Below are positions 15,941 to 25,154 of a stretch of 64,000 nucleotides of DNA, piece by piece (positions within the stretch are counted from its first letter, which is position 1; every line of letters begins with the position of its first letter). Under the pieces are notes generated by a model, which ran no database searches, had not been told where the DNA came from, and worked only from the letters and a program-made list of their open reading frames with translations. A program made the translations under genes and the position numbers. Source of the DNA: CAVZYN01 sp963779515 (GTDB taxonomy: Bacteria > Pseudomonadota > Alphaproteobacteria > Rhizobiales > Hyphomicrobiaceae); assembly GCA_963779515.1 (NCBI GenBank), contig CAVZYN010000009.1, forward strand, positions 1 through 64,000, read 5' to 3'.

Positions 15941-16643
15941 CTACTGAGCGACCCGCGGGGCGGCGACCGGAACGACCGGACCAAAGCGGCGTTCGAAAGC
16001 CGAGCGGAGCGCGATGTCGGCGTCGGCTAGCGTGACGGGGAGACCGAGATCGACGAGGCTCGTGACGCCGTGCTCGCGGATACCGCAGGGAACGATGCCG
16101 TCGAAGTGGCCGAGGTCGGGTTCGACGTTCAGCGAGACGCCGTGGAAGCTCACCCACCGTTTCAATCTGATGCCGATCGCGGCAATCTTTTCTTCGCGGT
16201 TTTCGCCGCGCTCGGGGCGCGCGACCCAGACTCCGACCCGGCCCGGTCGTACCTCGCCTTTGACGTTGAACGCAGCGAGCGCATCGATGATCCAGCCTTC
16301 GAGGGCCGCGACAAATGTGCGCACGTCGCCACCGGCCCGGCGTTTCACATCGAGCATGACATACGCGACGCGCTGTCCGGGGCCGTGATAGGTGAACTGC
16401 CCGCCGCGTCCGGTTTGATGAACGGGGAAGCGATCGGGCGCGAGCAGATCCGCCGGTTTCGCGCTGGTGCCGGCGGTATAGAGCGGCGGGTGCTCCAAGA
16501 GCCAAATGAGCTCGGGCGCGTGGCCGTCCCGGATATCGGCGGCGCGTTGCTCCATGAACGTCAACCGCCGGCGCGTAGGCGACGAGTTGGTCGGAGATCG
16601 CCCATGTGATGGGATGAGAGATGGGATGAACAGGGGTGTTCAT
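15941..16643 (-). CDS. lipB: octanoyltransferase LipB, frameshifted near its N-terminus as sequenced
   Basis: LipB moves octanoyl groups from acyl carrier protein to lipoyl domains. The downstream frame has TGRGGQFTYHGPGQ, the catalytic lysine in EEKIAAIGIRL and cysteine in GIVPCGIREHG. The expected N-terminus (HPITWAISDQLVAYAPAV) is found only in the frame one base away, starting with an ATG at 16643. The two join if one base is skipped near 16565-16568 (after GCGGTT on the minus strand), which continues as TFMEQRAADIRDG. Without correction, translation could only begin at a TTG at 16564 and would lack about 25 conserved residues. Lipoylation is essential for aerobic growth, so an assembly error is more likely than a dead gene. 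Confidence 0.85.
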
Positions 16644-16690
16644 CGCGTGACTCCGCGGTTGGGCACGCGCGGCCGGATCACCGCGCGCGC

Positions 16691-17689
16691 TCAAAACATG
16701 GCCGGATGAACGCGATCCGGCGGGGTGTGGCCATCGAGGAAGGTTTTGATGTTGATGATGACCTTCTCACCCATGTCGATGCGGCCTTCGACGGTGGCGG
16801 AGCCCATGTGCGGCAGGCAAACGACCCGATTGGATCCGATCAGCTTCGGATTGACGGCAGGTTCGTGTTCGAAGACGTCGAGGCCGGCGCCGGCGATGGC
16901 GCCCGCTTCGATCATGCGCGCAAGTTCATTTTCGTCGATCACTTCACCTCGGGCGGTGTTGACGACGAAGGCCGAGGGCTTCAGGAGCCGCAGCCGGCGC
17001 GCCGAGAGCAAATGATAGGTCGCCGGCGTGTGTGGGCAGTTGACCGAGATGATGTCCATGCGTGACAGCATCTGATCGAGGCTCTCCCAATAGGTGGCCT
17101 CGAGTTCCTGTTCGATCGCTTCCGCGACACGGCGGCGGTTGTGATAGTGGATCTGCAGGCCGAACGCCTTGGCGCGGCGGGCAACTGCTTGGCCAATGCG
17201 GCCCATGCCGATGATGCCAAGGCGTTTGCCCCAAATGCGCTGGCCGAGCATCCAGGTCGGCGACCAGCCGGCCCAATGCGTCTTTGGATCGCGCATGAAC
17301 TGCGTGCCTTCGGCCAAGCGGCGCGGCACGGCCAGGATCAGCGCCATGGTCATGTCGGCGGTGTCCTCGGTCAACACGCCGGGCGTATTGGTGATGATGA
17401 TACCGCGGTTGCGCGCGGTATCGAGGTCGATGTTGTCGACGCCGGTGCCGAAGTTGGCGATCAGCTTGAGTTGCGGGCCCGCTAGGGCCAGCACGGCGCG
17501 ATCGATCCTGTCGGTGACAGTTGGCACCAAGACATCGGCGGTCTTCACCGCCTCGATCATTTGGGCTTGGGTGAATGCCTTGTCGTCGGCATTGAGGCGT
17601 GCATCGAAGAGCTCGCGCATGCGGGTCTCGACCACATCAGGGAGGCGGCGCGTGACGATCACGAGGGGCTTTTTGTTGGACGACGGCAT
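16691..17689 (-). CDS. D-2-hydroxyacid dehydrogenase (glyoxylate/hydroxypyruvate reductase-like)
   Basis: A 332-residue NAD(P)-dependent D-isomer-specific dehydrogenase, near GyaR/GhrB enzymes that reduce glyoxylate or hydroxypyruvate. The Rossmann motif is GIIGMGRIGQAVARRA; the catalytic Arg is in NTARGEVID, Glu in LDVFEHEP and His in LPHMGSAT. The N-terminal NFGTGVDNIDLD segment is typical. I use the ATG at 17689 (MPSSNKKPLVIV); residues upstream are low-complexity. It could interconvert hydroxypyruvate and glycerate and so connect with the glycerate kinase at 9-10 kb. Confidence 0.88.
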   Translation of the reverse strand: MPSSNKKPLVIVTRRLPDVVETRMRELFDARLNADDKAFTQAQMIEAVKTADVLVPTVTDRIDRAVLALAGPQLKLIANFGTGVDNIDLDTARNRGIIITNTPGVLTEDTADMTMALILAVPRRLAEGTQFMRDPKTHWAGWSPTWMLGQRIWGKRLGIIGMGRIGQAVARRAKAFGLQIHYHNRRRVAEAIEQELEATYWESLDQMLSRMDIISVNCPHTPATYHLLSARRLRLLKPSAFVVNTARGEVIDENELARMIEAGAIAGAGLDVFEHEPAVNPKLIGSNRVVCLPHMGSATVEGRIDMGEKVIINIKTFLDGHTPPDRVHPAMF

Positions 17690-17899
17690 GGGCGCGGGCC
17701 TCGGGGGAAGGGGACGTGGCTGGGCTGCCGCATTAAAGCGAACGGCAGAGAACATCAACTGAATAGCCGCTTTTGGTTTTCTGTCTAACAGAAGCCGTGG
17801 TTGTCGACAAAAAGGGCGACGAAGGCGGCGCTGGGTATACGTTAGTATTCCGCGAGAACGTCTTGAAGTGCCGCGTCAAATCATGGTGAGACCATACGC

Positions 17900-18490
17900 A
17901 TGAATGCGGGTGGGCAAAATCTGGAGTGCAAGCCGTCGATGGCTGGTCTGGTTGCGCTTAGCGTGGCTTGGACGGCTGCTGCTTTTTTGGCGGCGGGGCC
18001 AGTCGCTGCACAGCCGGCAGCCGCGGCGACCGCTCAGGCGGTTGGTGTCAGCGGGTTGCCGTTGCCCCGGTTTGTCAGCCTGAAATCTGATCGCGTGAAC
18101 ATGCGGAGTGGTCCAGGGACCGAGTATCCGACTTCCTGGGTGTTTAAGCGCGTCGGAATGCCGGTCGAGGTGCTCAAGGAATTCGAAGGGTGGCGGCAAG
18201 TCCGGGATTCGGACGGCACCACGGGCTGGGTCCTCGGATCGAACTTATCGGGACGGCGTACTGTTGTGGTTCAGCCCTGGGACATCAAGCCGGGGAAGCC
18301 GCCGGTGCAGACGCAATTAACCGAGGATGCCGATGCCACGGCCCGCGTCTTAGCGGTGCTGGAAGCGGGCGTGCTCGGGACCATCATGACATGCACCGGG
18401 CGCTGGTGCAGGATTGTCGTGGGCGAACTCCGTGGTTACATAGAGCAGAAGAAGCTCTGGGGCGTTTACGACGGGGAAGTCGTGAAGTAG
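17900..18490 (+). CDS. exported bacterial SH3 domain protein
   Basis: A 196-residue protein with a hydrophobic export signal (residues 14-37, ending VAAQP) and two SH3b-like units. The first is RVNMRSGPGTEYPTSWVFKRVGMPVEVL (about 65-92) with GWRQVRDSDGTTGWVLGSNL. The second, weaker one is around residues 135-190 (GRWCRIVVGELRGYIEQKKLWGVY). Such DUF1058/SH3_4 proteins are periplasmic and thought to bind cell-wall peptides, but function is not established. It is divergent from the dehydrogenase gene and upstream of lacI on the same strand. Confidence 0.83.
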   Translation: MNAGGQNLECKPSMAGLVALSVAWTAAAFLAAGPVAAQPAAAATAQAVGVSGLPLPRFVSLKSDRVNMRSGPGTEYPTSWVFKRVGMPVEVLKEFEGWRQVRDSDGTTGWVLGSNLSGRRTVVVQPWDIKPGKPPVQTQLTEDADATARVLAVLEAGVLGTIMTCTGRWCRIVVGELRGYIEQKKLWGVYDGEVVK

Positions 18491-18560
18491 CCCTACCAGG
18501 CAACTGCCTTCGCAAGTGCGAAGTCGATTGCTTGACTATCTGCACCAAAATCTAGAACGT

Positions 18561-18576
18561 TCCAAAACGTTTTGGA
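18561..18576. promoter_or_regulatory. LacI-family operator overlapping the regulator's leader
   Basis: TCCAAAACGTTTTGGA is a perfect 16-bp palindrome with the central CG typical of LacI/GalR operators. It ends 10 bp before the regulator's ATG and overlaps an 8-bp palindrome GAACGTTC (18555-18562). A TTGACT hexamer lies at 18532-18537, so a promoter just upstream would be blocked by a bound repressor. This points to autoregulation. Confidence 0.75.
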
Positions 18577-18586
18577 GAAGACGCAA

Positions 18587-19642
18587 ATGTCATCCCTCCG
18601 TGCCCTCGCCGAAAAGTTGGGACTGTCGATCACGACCGTATCGCGGGCGTTGGACGGGTACGATGACGTCGCGTTGGCGACCAAGAAAAGAGTGGTCGAA
18701 GCCGCGCGCGAGTTGAACTACCAGCCGAATGCGGCGGCGCGGTCGTTGCGCAAGCAACGGGCGGAGACCGTGGCGGTGGTGTTGCCGACGGATCCGGGGC
18801 GGATCGGGCCGCAGCACTTCCTCGACATGCTGTTCGATGCCGCGAAGACGCTTGGCGAGTCTGGTCTCGATCTGATGTTGTTGCCGGCGGTCGGACGTGG
18901 CGACGAACTCGATACTTACCGCCGCATGGTCGATGGGCGGCGCGCCGATGCCGCGATCGTCGTCAGAACCCGCGTCGACGACGAGCGCGTGAAGTTCCTG
19001 CATGAACGGCGCATTCCGTTCGTCGCGCATGGACGGACCAGCGGAGAGATCACGCACGCATTCGTGGACGGCGACGGGCATCGGGGTTTTTACGACGCGG
19101 CGCGTGCGCTCCTCGATCTCGGTCATCGGCATATCGCGCATATCGCTGCACCCTCTATCTATATGTTCGCTCGCGAGCGCAGGGCGGGCTGGCGTGCTGC
19201 GCTGCACGACGCCGGGGTTGGCGAGGACGCTCAAGAAGCCAGTGCCGAGCCCAATGAGGCGGGCGGATATGCGGCGGCGGATCAGCTGCTGCGGGTGGGA
19301 CGGCGGCCCACGGCCCTGTTGTGCGCATCCGATGCCATGGCGATTGGCGCGATGCGCCGGATCAAGGACATGGGGCTGGTCCCTGGCCGGGATATCTCGG
19401 TGATCGGCCACGATAACTTGCTGGCAGGCGCTTACACGGATCCGCCGCTGTCGACGATGGAGATCGCCGTTCCTGATATGGGGCGGATGATCGCTGAAAA
19501 ACTGATTGCGCTGCTCGGTGGGGCGAGACCGCAAGACCTGCAGGATGTGTTGCCGATCCGGCAGGTTCCACGCGCCACGCACGGCGCCCCCAAAACCGGC
19601 GTGCCAAAAACGGAAGTGCCCAAGAGCGGGGCGGACGGTTGA
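18587..19642 (+). CDS. LacI-family transcriptional regulator of the adjacent sugar operon
   Basis: A 351-residue repressor. The N-terminal helix-turn-helix is residues 3-25 (LRALAEKLGLSITTVSRALDG) with the hinge helix NAAARSLRKQRA following. The periplasmic-binding-protein-like domain runs from about 60 to 330 and ends before a Lys/Pro-rich tail with repeats (GAPKTGVPKTEVPKSG). The ATG at 18587 starts exactly at the HTH; a TTG five codons upstream lies inside the operator. It is followed at 67 bp by the sugar-binding protein gene and is the obvious candidate to control it. Confidence 0.92.
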   Translation: MSSLRALAEKLGLSITTVSRALDGYDDVALATKKRVVEAARELNYQPNAAARSLRKQRAETVAVVLPTDPGRIGPQHFLDMLFDAAKTLGESGLDLMLLPAVGRGDELDTYRRMVDGRRADAAIVVRTRVDDERVKFLHERRIPFVAHGRTSGEITHAFVDGDGHRGFYDAARALLDLGHRHIAHIAAPSIYMFARERRAGWRAALHDAGVGEDAQEASAEPNEAGGYAAADQLLRVGRRPTALLCASDAMAIGAMRRIKDMGLVPGRDISVIGHDNLLAGAYTDPPLSTMEIAVPDMGRMIAEKLIALLGGARPQDLQDVLPIRQVPRATHGAPKTGVPKTEVPKSGADG

Positions 19643-19709
19643 TCGCGCTCAGTATCGGGAACTGAACAAGGACACCCATCTCAAGGTGTCATCACAAGGA
19701 GGACATTGA

Positions 19710-20996
19710 ATGACACTCATCACACCGCGTAGCGCGAGCTTCGCCGTCGCCACCTTGCTCGCCAGTTTCGGGGCTGCGCAGGCGCAAGACACAATCTTTC
19801 TCTCGACCCAACTTCGGCCCATCGAAGAGGCGTCGAAGATGCGCGAGGTCATTCTGAAGGGCGCACCCGGCAAGACGACGTATGTGACGGAAGAGCCGCC
19901 GCAACTGTCGGTGCGCATGAAGGCGGAAGGCGAAGCTGGCAAGCGGACCATGAGCCTTGTTGGGGCGCTGCATGGAGAGATACAGCCGCTGGTGCCGATG
20001 GGCGCGCTCGAGCCGCTCGATGAGCTGGCGGGCAAGCTCGCCAATCGCGGAATTCCGCCGAGCATCATGGCGCTGGGTAAGCTCGGGACGGACAAGCAGC
20101 AGTACATTCCGTGGATGCAGGCGACCTACGTGATGGTGGCGCACAAGTCGGCGCTCGCGCATCTGCCGGCCGGGGCGGACGTCAACGCGCTGACGTATCA
20201 GCAGCTTACGGCATGGGCGAAGACCGTGCAGGAGAAAACCGGCAAGCGGGCACTCGGCTTCCCGGCCGGCCCGCGCGGCCTGATGGCGCGGTTTTTCCAA
20301 GGCTACTTCTACCCTTCCTTCACGGGTGGCGTGGTGACGAGCTTCAAGTCGGCAGAAGCCGAGGCTGGTTGGGCCGCGCTCAAGGCGCTCTGGCAACATG
20401 TCAGCCCCAATTCGACGAACTACAACTTCATGCAGGAACCACTGTTGGCGGGCGAAGTGCTGATCGCGTTCGATCATATTGCCCGGGTGAAAGACGCATT
20501 GACGACGAAGCCTGATGAGTTCGTGGCGTTCCCGGCGCCTGCGGGCCCGAAGGGCCGTGGGTTCATGCCGGTGATCGCTGGGCTCTCCATCGCCAAGGGT
20601 GCGCCCAACAAAGCGGGTGCGGAAGCATTGATCGAGCACCTGACCAAGCCAGAAACGCAGCTCGTGACGGCGGCCGAAGTCGGCTTCTTCCCGGTGGTGA
20701 AGGCGGATCTGCCGCCGAATCTGCCGGCTGGTGTGAAGCTGCTGGCCGCAGCGGTTGCGGCGACCTCGGGCGCGAAAGATGCACTGCCATCGCTGCTGCC
20801 GATTGGTCTTGGCGATAAGGGGGGCGAGTTCAACAAGGTCTACATGGACACGTTCCAGCGGATCATCCTGAAGAATGAAGACATCAAGACCGTGCTTGGT
20901 GAGCAAGGCAAGACTCTGGCGACGCTGATGACGGACACCAAGGCGCCGTGCTGGGCGCCGGACAAGGCCAGCAGCGGGGCTTGCCCGGTGAACTGA
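19710..20996 (+). CDS. sugar ABC transporter substrate-binding protein
   Basis: A 428-residue periplasmic binding protein of the carbohydrate (MalE-like) type. It has a signal peptide (residues 1-25, ending AQAQ), then a mature domain. PWMQATYVMVAHKSAL and TYQQLTAWAKTVQEKTGKRALGFPAGPRGL match cluster-1 sugar binders, as does the late GAEALIEHLTKPETQ helix. AAGGAGGAC stands 6 bases before the ATG. A GACACC...GGTGTC hairpin (19671-19690) lies in the leader. The ligand is not known; the neighbouring glycosidase suggests a glycoside. Confidence 0.88.
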   Translation: MTLITPRSASFAVATLLASFGAAQAQDTIFLSTQLRPIEEASKMREVILKGAPGKTTYVTEEPPQLSVRMKAEGEAGKRTMSLVGALHGEIQPLVPMGALEPLDELAGKLANRGIPPSIMALGKLGTDKQQYIPWMQATYVMVAHKSALAHLPAGADVNALTYQQLTAWAKTVQEKTGKRALGFPAGPRGLMARFFQGYFYPSFTGGVVTSFKSAEAEAGWAALKALWQHVSPNSTNYNFMQEPLLAGEVLIAFDHIARVKDALTTKPDEFVAFPAPAGPKGRGFMPVIAGLSIAKGAPNKAGAEALIEHLTKPETQLVTAAEVGFFPVVKADLPPNLPAGVKLLAAAVAATSGAKDALPSLLPIGLGDKGGEFNKVYMDTFQRIILKNEDIKTVLGEQGKTLATLMTDTKAPCWAPDKASSGACPVN

Positions 20997-21028
20997 GGCT
21001 CAATCGGTTGCATTCGACAAGATCTTCA

Positions 21029-21089
21029 CCCCTCCCCTGACCCTCACTGTGCCGAAGGCGCGTCTTCGACACGACGTCAAGGGGAGGGG
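21029..21089. repeat. palindromic repeat (family A-like) between cistrons of the sugar operon
   Basis: CCCCTCCCCTGAC (21029-21041) pairs with GTCAAGGGGAGGGG (21076-21089) with one bulged base, enclosing a second hairpin CGAAG...CTTCG (21053-21068). It lies between the binding-protein stop and the first permease start. By analogy with malE-malF REP sequences it may protect the 5' mRNA and set a higher level of binding protein. Confidence 0.65.
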
Positions 21090-21113
21090 GCCTCCTCGCA
21101 GCGAGCGTCGGTC

Positions 21114-21965
21114 ATGGAACAGAAGCGCTGGTGGATCCCCTACGCGCTGATCGCGCCGTCAGTGATCTTTCTTGGTCTCCTCTTCATCCTGCCGTTGGTG
21201 CAGACGATCTGGCTTTCATTCTCGACCAAAGACGGGCTTTCGCTCGCAAACTATGGCCGGATGACGGGGGACCTTAATTTCTCCCAGGCGCTCAAGAACA
21301 CGTTCCTGCTGACGCTGGCGGTAGTGCCGATACAGATTGCGTTGGCGCTGGTGATGGCGACGATGGTGCAGAAGTTCGAGCGCGGGCGCGACATCGTGCT
21401 CTGGATCTGGACAATCCCGCTGGCGGTCTCGGATCTGGCGGCAGGACTGATCTGGCTCTCGATCCTGCAGAACTCCGGGTATTTGAACTCGCTCCTGTTT
21501 GGGCTTGGCGCCATTACGGGCCAGACAGCGTGGCTGACGCAAGAGACTCCGGTCGCGCTGTTCATCGGTGTCGCGCTCGCCGAAATCTGGCGGGCGACGG
21601 CGATTGTGCTGATCATTCTGGTCGGCGGATTGCAGCTCATTCCGAAAGACTACGCGGAAGCGGCGGAAGTGTTCGGCGCGTCGGCCTGGACGCGGTTTCG
21701 CCGGATCACGCTGCCGCTGTTGAAGCCGTCGCTGCAATCGGCGTTGATCCTGCGCACGGTGTTGGCGTTCGAGGTGTTCGCGGTGGTCTATGCGCTCGGC
21801 GGACGGAATTTCCCGGTGCTCGTCGGTGAAGCCTACACGTGGCAGAACGAGAATCAGAACTACGGGGTCGCGGCCGCTTTTGCCGTGTTGATCATGGTGA
21901 TTTCGCTGGCGGCGACGGCGGTTTATCTGCGCCTGTTGCGCGTTCAGCCGGAGCAGCTGCCATGA
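21114..21965 (+). CDS. sugar ABC transporter permease (MalF-like)
   Basis: A 283-residue inner-membrane permease with six predicted helices. The cytoplasmic EAA loop that contacts the ATPase is YAEAAEVFGASAWTRFRRITLPLLKPSL (about residues 178-205). The start ATG at 21114 has no strong Shine-Dalgarno, and the gene follows a palindromic repeat. Its stop overlaps the next permease's ATG by 4 bp (ATGA). It pairs with the following permease in a type I importer. Confidence 0.92.
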   Translation: MEQKRWWIPYALIAPSVIFLGLLFILPLVQTIWLSFSTKDGLSLANYGRMTGDLNFSQALKNTFLLTLAVVPIQIALALVMATMVQKFERGRDIVLWIWTIPLAVSDLAAGLIWLSILQNSGYLNSLLFGLGAITGQTAWLTQETPVALFIGVALAEIWRATAIVLIILVGGLQLIPKDYAEAAEVFGASAWTRFRRITLPLLKPSLQSALILRTVLAFEVFAVVYALGGRNFPVLVGEAYTWQNENQNYGVAAAFAVLIMVISLAATAVYLRLLRVQPEQLP

Positions 21966-22790
21966 GGGGAACAACGTCAGGAATGGCGCCGGCGCGGCGG
22001 CTGATGTTCTGGTCGGGAACGACGGTGCTCATCGCCTGGGTGCTGGTGCCGATCTATCTGATCGCGCTCGGGGCGTTCGGCGGGCGAGCGGCGGTGTTCA
22101 AGTGGCCGAAATCGCTGTGGCCGACGGAGGCGTCGTGGGCGGCGATGCAGACGTTCTTGCGCGTCGAGGGCGTTGCAAATGCGTTCTTGAACTCGATCAT
22201 AGCCGCTGGTTTGACGGTGCTGTTTTCGATCTTGCTCGGGAGCGCCGGCGGGGTATGCGCTGGCGCGGTATTCGTTCCGGGGACAGGACAGTTATCGGTT
22301 GCTGGTGCTGCTGACGCGGGCGTTTCCGCTGGCCATCCTGGCGCTGCCGCTGACGGTGACGTTCATTCGCGTCGGGCTTTATGACACGCCGTTTGGGGTG
22401 TCACTGATCCACACAGTGCTGGCGTTGCCGTTCGCGGCGCTGGTGAGCCAAAGCCTGTTCATGGGCATTCCGCGCGAATACGAGGAAGCGGCGTGGGTGT
22501 TTGGGTGCACGCGGTTCCAGGCGTTTCGCAAGGTCGTGCTGCCACTGATCTTGCCGGGGCTGGCAGCGATTGCGATTTTTGCATTCGTGATTTCGTGGAA
22601 CGAAGTGTTTGCCGCCTCGGTGTTGACGGTGAGGGAGCGGACGCTGACGGCGTATTTGCTTGGTGTGCTGTCGGAGAGCCCGCTGCATTACCGGTTTGCC
22701 GGCGGGCTGCTGCTGATTATCCCGTCGATCCTCTTCATCTTCGCTGTTCGCAAGTATCTGTTCGCCGTTTGGGGCGTTGGCTCGAAGTAG
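21962..22790 (+). CDS. sugar ABC transporter permease (MalG-like), frameshifted as sequenced
   Basis: The second permease of the importer, about 275 residues if repaired. The first frame from ATG 21962 gives the first helix and up to SIIAAGLTVLFSILLGSAGG. The second frame gives YALARYSFRGQDSYRLLVL and the rest, including the EAA loop YEEAAWVFGCTRFQAFRKVVLPLILPGL. Removing one G from the GGGG run at 22250-22253 joins them perfectly at a conserved AGGYALARY segment. The rest of the operon is intact, so an assembly error or a very recent mutation is likely. Confidence 0.87.
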
Positions 22791-22814
22791 GGCTCCAAGT
22801 AGGGATGTACCGTC

Positions 22815-23864
22815 ATGGCTGACATTGTCATCGACAGAATTGTGAAGGACTTCGGCGCCCATCGGGCGCTGCAGGAGATCTCGCTGAAGGTGCCGCACGG
22901 TCAGTTCCTGGCATTGCTGGGACCGTCGGGGTGCGGAAAAACAACGCTGCTCAGGATCATTGCCGGGCTCGAAAGCCAGAGCTCGGGGCGGATCCACATT
23001 GGCGAGCGGGACGTGACGGATGTGCCGGTGCGTCAGCGTGGGCTCGCAATGGTGTTCCAGAATTATGCGGTGTTTCCGCACATGACGGTGTTCGAGAACG
23101 TCGCCTTTGGCCTCAGGATGCAGAACAAGGACGAGGCGACGGTCAAGGCCAAGGTCGAGAAGGCTGCTGGATTGTTGCACATCGAGCCGTATCTCGAACG
23201 CTATCCCGGCAAGCTGTCGGGCGGGCAGCGTCAGCGCGTGGCAGTGGCGCGGGCGCTGGCGGTCGAGCCGGATGTGCTGTTGATGGACGAGCCGTTGTCG
23301 AACCTGGATGCTCTGCTGAGGTTGGAAATGCGGACGGAGCTGCGCGCCGTGTTGCGGGAAGCCGGCACGACGACGATCTATGTGACGCACGATCAGACCG
23401 AGGCGATGGGGCTCGCGGATCAGATCGCGGTCATGCATGGCGGGCGGATCGATCAGATGGGTAGCCCGCTCGAGATCTATGCGACGCCGGCGAGCCGCTT
23501 TGTCGGTGGGTTCATCGGTAGTCCGCCGATGAATTTCATCAAACTCGAGGCGATGGACGGCAAGGTGCGGCTCGGGGATGCAACGCTGGCCGCACCGGTC
23601 GGAAACGGCAAGGTGGAACTTGGGTTGCGGGGAGAAGATGCGGCGCTGGACACGGGGACGGGTACGATTCCGTTCGATGTGCGCGTCGTCGAGCCAATGG
23701 GATCGCATTTGTTGCTGACTGGCAGCGTGCTCAGTCAGATGGTGCGGATTGTGGCTCCGCCGACGGCCAAGGTCACGGCCGGGTCCCGGGTCGGGCTCAA
23801 AGTCGATCCGGCGCGCCTCACTTGGATCAACAGCGAGAGCGGACGTGCGTTTGCGCGGGCCTGA
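22815..23864 (+). CDS. sugar ABC transporter ATP-binding protein (MalK/UgpC-like)
   Basis: A 349-residue ATPase of the CUT1 class. Walker A is GPSGCGKTT (K42), the signature LSGGQRQR, Walker B VLLMDEPLSNLDA, and the switch histidine is in THDQTEAM. Residues from about 235 form the C-terminal regulatory TOBE/OB domain found in MalK and UgpC. It energises the two permeases upstream. It begins 24 bp after the permease stop and is followed at 9 bp by the glycosidase gene. Confidence 0.94.
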   Translation: MADIVIDRIVKDFGAHRALQEISLKVPHGQFLALLGPSGCGKTTLLRIIAGLESQSSGRIHIGERDVTDVPVRQRGLAMVFQNYAVFPHMTVFENVAFGLRMQNKDEATVKAKVEKAAGLLHIEPYLERYPGKLSGGQRQRVAVARALAVEPDVLLMDEPLSNLDALLRLEMRTELRAVLREAGTTTIYVTHDQTEAMGLADQIAVMHGGRIDQMGSPLEIYATPASRFVGGFIGSPPMNFIKLEAMDGKVRLGDATLAAPVGNGKVELGLRGEDAALDTGTGTIPFDVRVVEPMGSHLLLTGSVLSQMVRIVAPPTAKVTAGSRVGLKVDPARLTWINSESGRAFARA

Positions 23865-23873
23865 GGACTTGGA

Positions 23874-25154
23874 ATGAAACAGGACTGTATTGTAGCGGCC
23901 CGCGCGGTTCTCGCCGCGAATGATCGGGGCGGATACACCGTTCCGACGGCCGGGCTCTATCCGTTCCAGTGGAATTGGGACTCGGCGGCCGTGGCGGCTG
24001 GATTTGCGACCTACGATGCGGATCGCGCGCTCAGGGAATTGGAACGTCTGGTCGAGGGGCAATGGGACGACGGCTTGGTCCCCCACATCGTGTTCCACAC
24101 GCCGAGCGACACGTATTTCCCGGGGCCAGAAGTTTGGAGGACGCGGCACCGGGTGCCGACATCGGGGATCACGCAACCCGCCGTCTTCGGGATGGCGTTA
24201 CGGGTGAGTGCAGCGGCGGCCGAAGCGTCCGGGGTGCCGCATGCCGCGACGCGGATCAGTGCGCTCTATCGCGCGGGTCTCAAGTGGCATCGCTGGTGGA
24301 TGACGGCGCGTGATCCCGAGCGGACGGGTCTTGTGGCGATCCTCCACAATTGGGAGTTTGGCTCGGACAATTCACCGGCCTGGGATGACGCGTTCTCGAG
24401 GGTGCCAACCACTACAACGACAGTGATCAAGCGCCGAGATCTGGGGCACGTCGATGCAGGCATGCGGCCGAGCGACCTCGACTACAGCCGGTACATCCAT
24501 CTCGTTGATGCTTACCGGCAAGTTGGGTGGGACCCGGCGCGGCAGTGGGCCATCGCGCCGTTCAAGATCGCGGAAGTGCAGATGACGGCGATCTTGGCGC
24601 GGGCGACCGAGGATTTGATCGCGCTGGCGCCGGTGTATGGGGCGGCGGCGGATGCGGACGAGCTGCGGGCCATGCTGGCGTTGATGCGCGCCGGACTAAT
24701 GCGGCAGTGGCGGCCGGCATTGGCGCGGTTCGTGTCGCGGGATCTGGTGGCCGGTGCGGATATCGAGACACCGACGCAGGCGGGGTTTGTGCCGTTGCTC
24801 GCGCTCGATCTCGATGCGGCGCAGCGGGCGGCGATCGGCGGGGAACTGACGCGGTGGCTCGACAGCGTCAAGATCGGCGTGCCGTCGACGCCGCCGTTTT
24901 CGCCCGCGTTCGAGGCGAAACGGTATTGGCGCGGCCCGGTGTGGATCGTGATCAACTGGCTGCTGATCCTGGGATTGGAGCGCAATGGCATGATGGCGTT
25001 GGCGGATCGGCTGCGGCGCGACAGCGTGGCAGCCATCGAGCGGGCGGGGTTCAGCGAGAATTTCGATCCGGTGACGGGCGAGGGCGGCGGTGGCGGATCG
25101 TTCTCTTGGACGGCGGCGCTGTATTTGGTGCTGATCGGCAAAGGTGGCGCATGA
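23874..25154 (+). CDS. MGH1-like glycoside hydrolase (GH63-type, glucosyl/mannosylglycerate hydrolase-like)
   Basis: A 426-residue (alpha/alpha)6-barrel hydrolase without a signal peptide, hence cytoplasmic. The N-terminal GLYPFQWNWDSAAVAAGF and GQWDDGLVPHIVFH match the MGH1-like domain of mannosylglycerate and glucosylglycerate hydrolases. HNWEFGSDNSPAWDDAF holds the likely acid Asp, and SENFDPVTGEG the likely general-base region. That assignment is from family resemblance, and other GH63 activities are possible. It is encoded directly after the importer ATPase and overlaps the next SDR gene by 4 bp, so it should cleave what the transporter brings in. Confidence 0.8.
   Translation: MKQDCIVAARAVLAANDRGGYTVPTAGLYPFQWNWDSAAVAAGFATYDADRALRELERLVEGQWDDGLVPHIVFHTPSDTYFPGPEVWRTRHRVPTSGITQPAVFGMALRVSAAAAEASGVPHAATRISALYRAGLKWHRWWMTARDPERTGLVAILHNWEFGSDNSPAWDDAFSRVPTTTTTVIKRRDLGHVDAGMRPSDLDYSRYIHLVDAYRQVGWDPARQWAIAPFKIAEVQMTAILARATEDLIALAPVYGAAADADELRAMLALMRAGLMRQWRPALARFVSRDLVAGADIETPTQAGFVPLLALDLDAAQRAAIGGELTRWLDSVKIGVPSTPPFSPAFEAKRYWRGPVWIVINWLLILGLERNGMMALADRLRRDSVAAIERAGFSENFDPVTGEGGGGGSFSWTAALYLVLIGKGGA

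Noticed and set aside
17779..17793. TTCTGTCTAACAGAA as an operator between the dehydrogenase and SH3 genes
   Set aside because: Arms are only 6 bp with a 3-base spacer; expected by chance at this window size.
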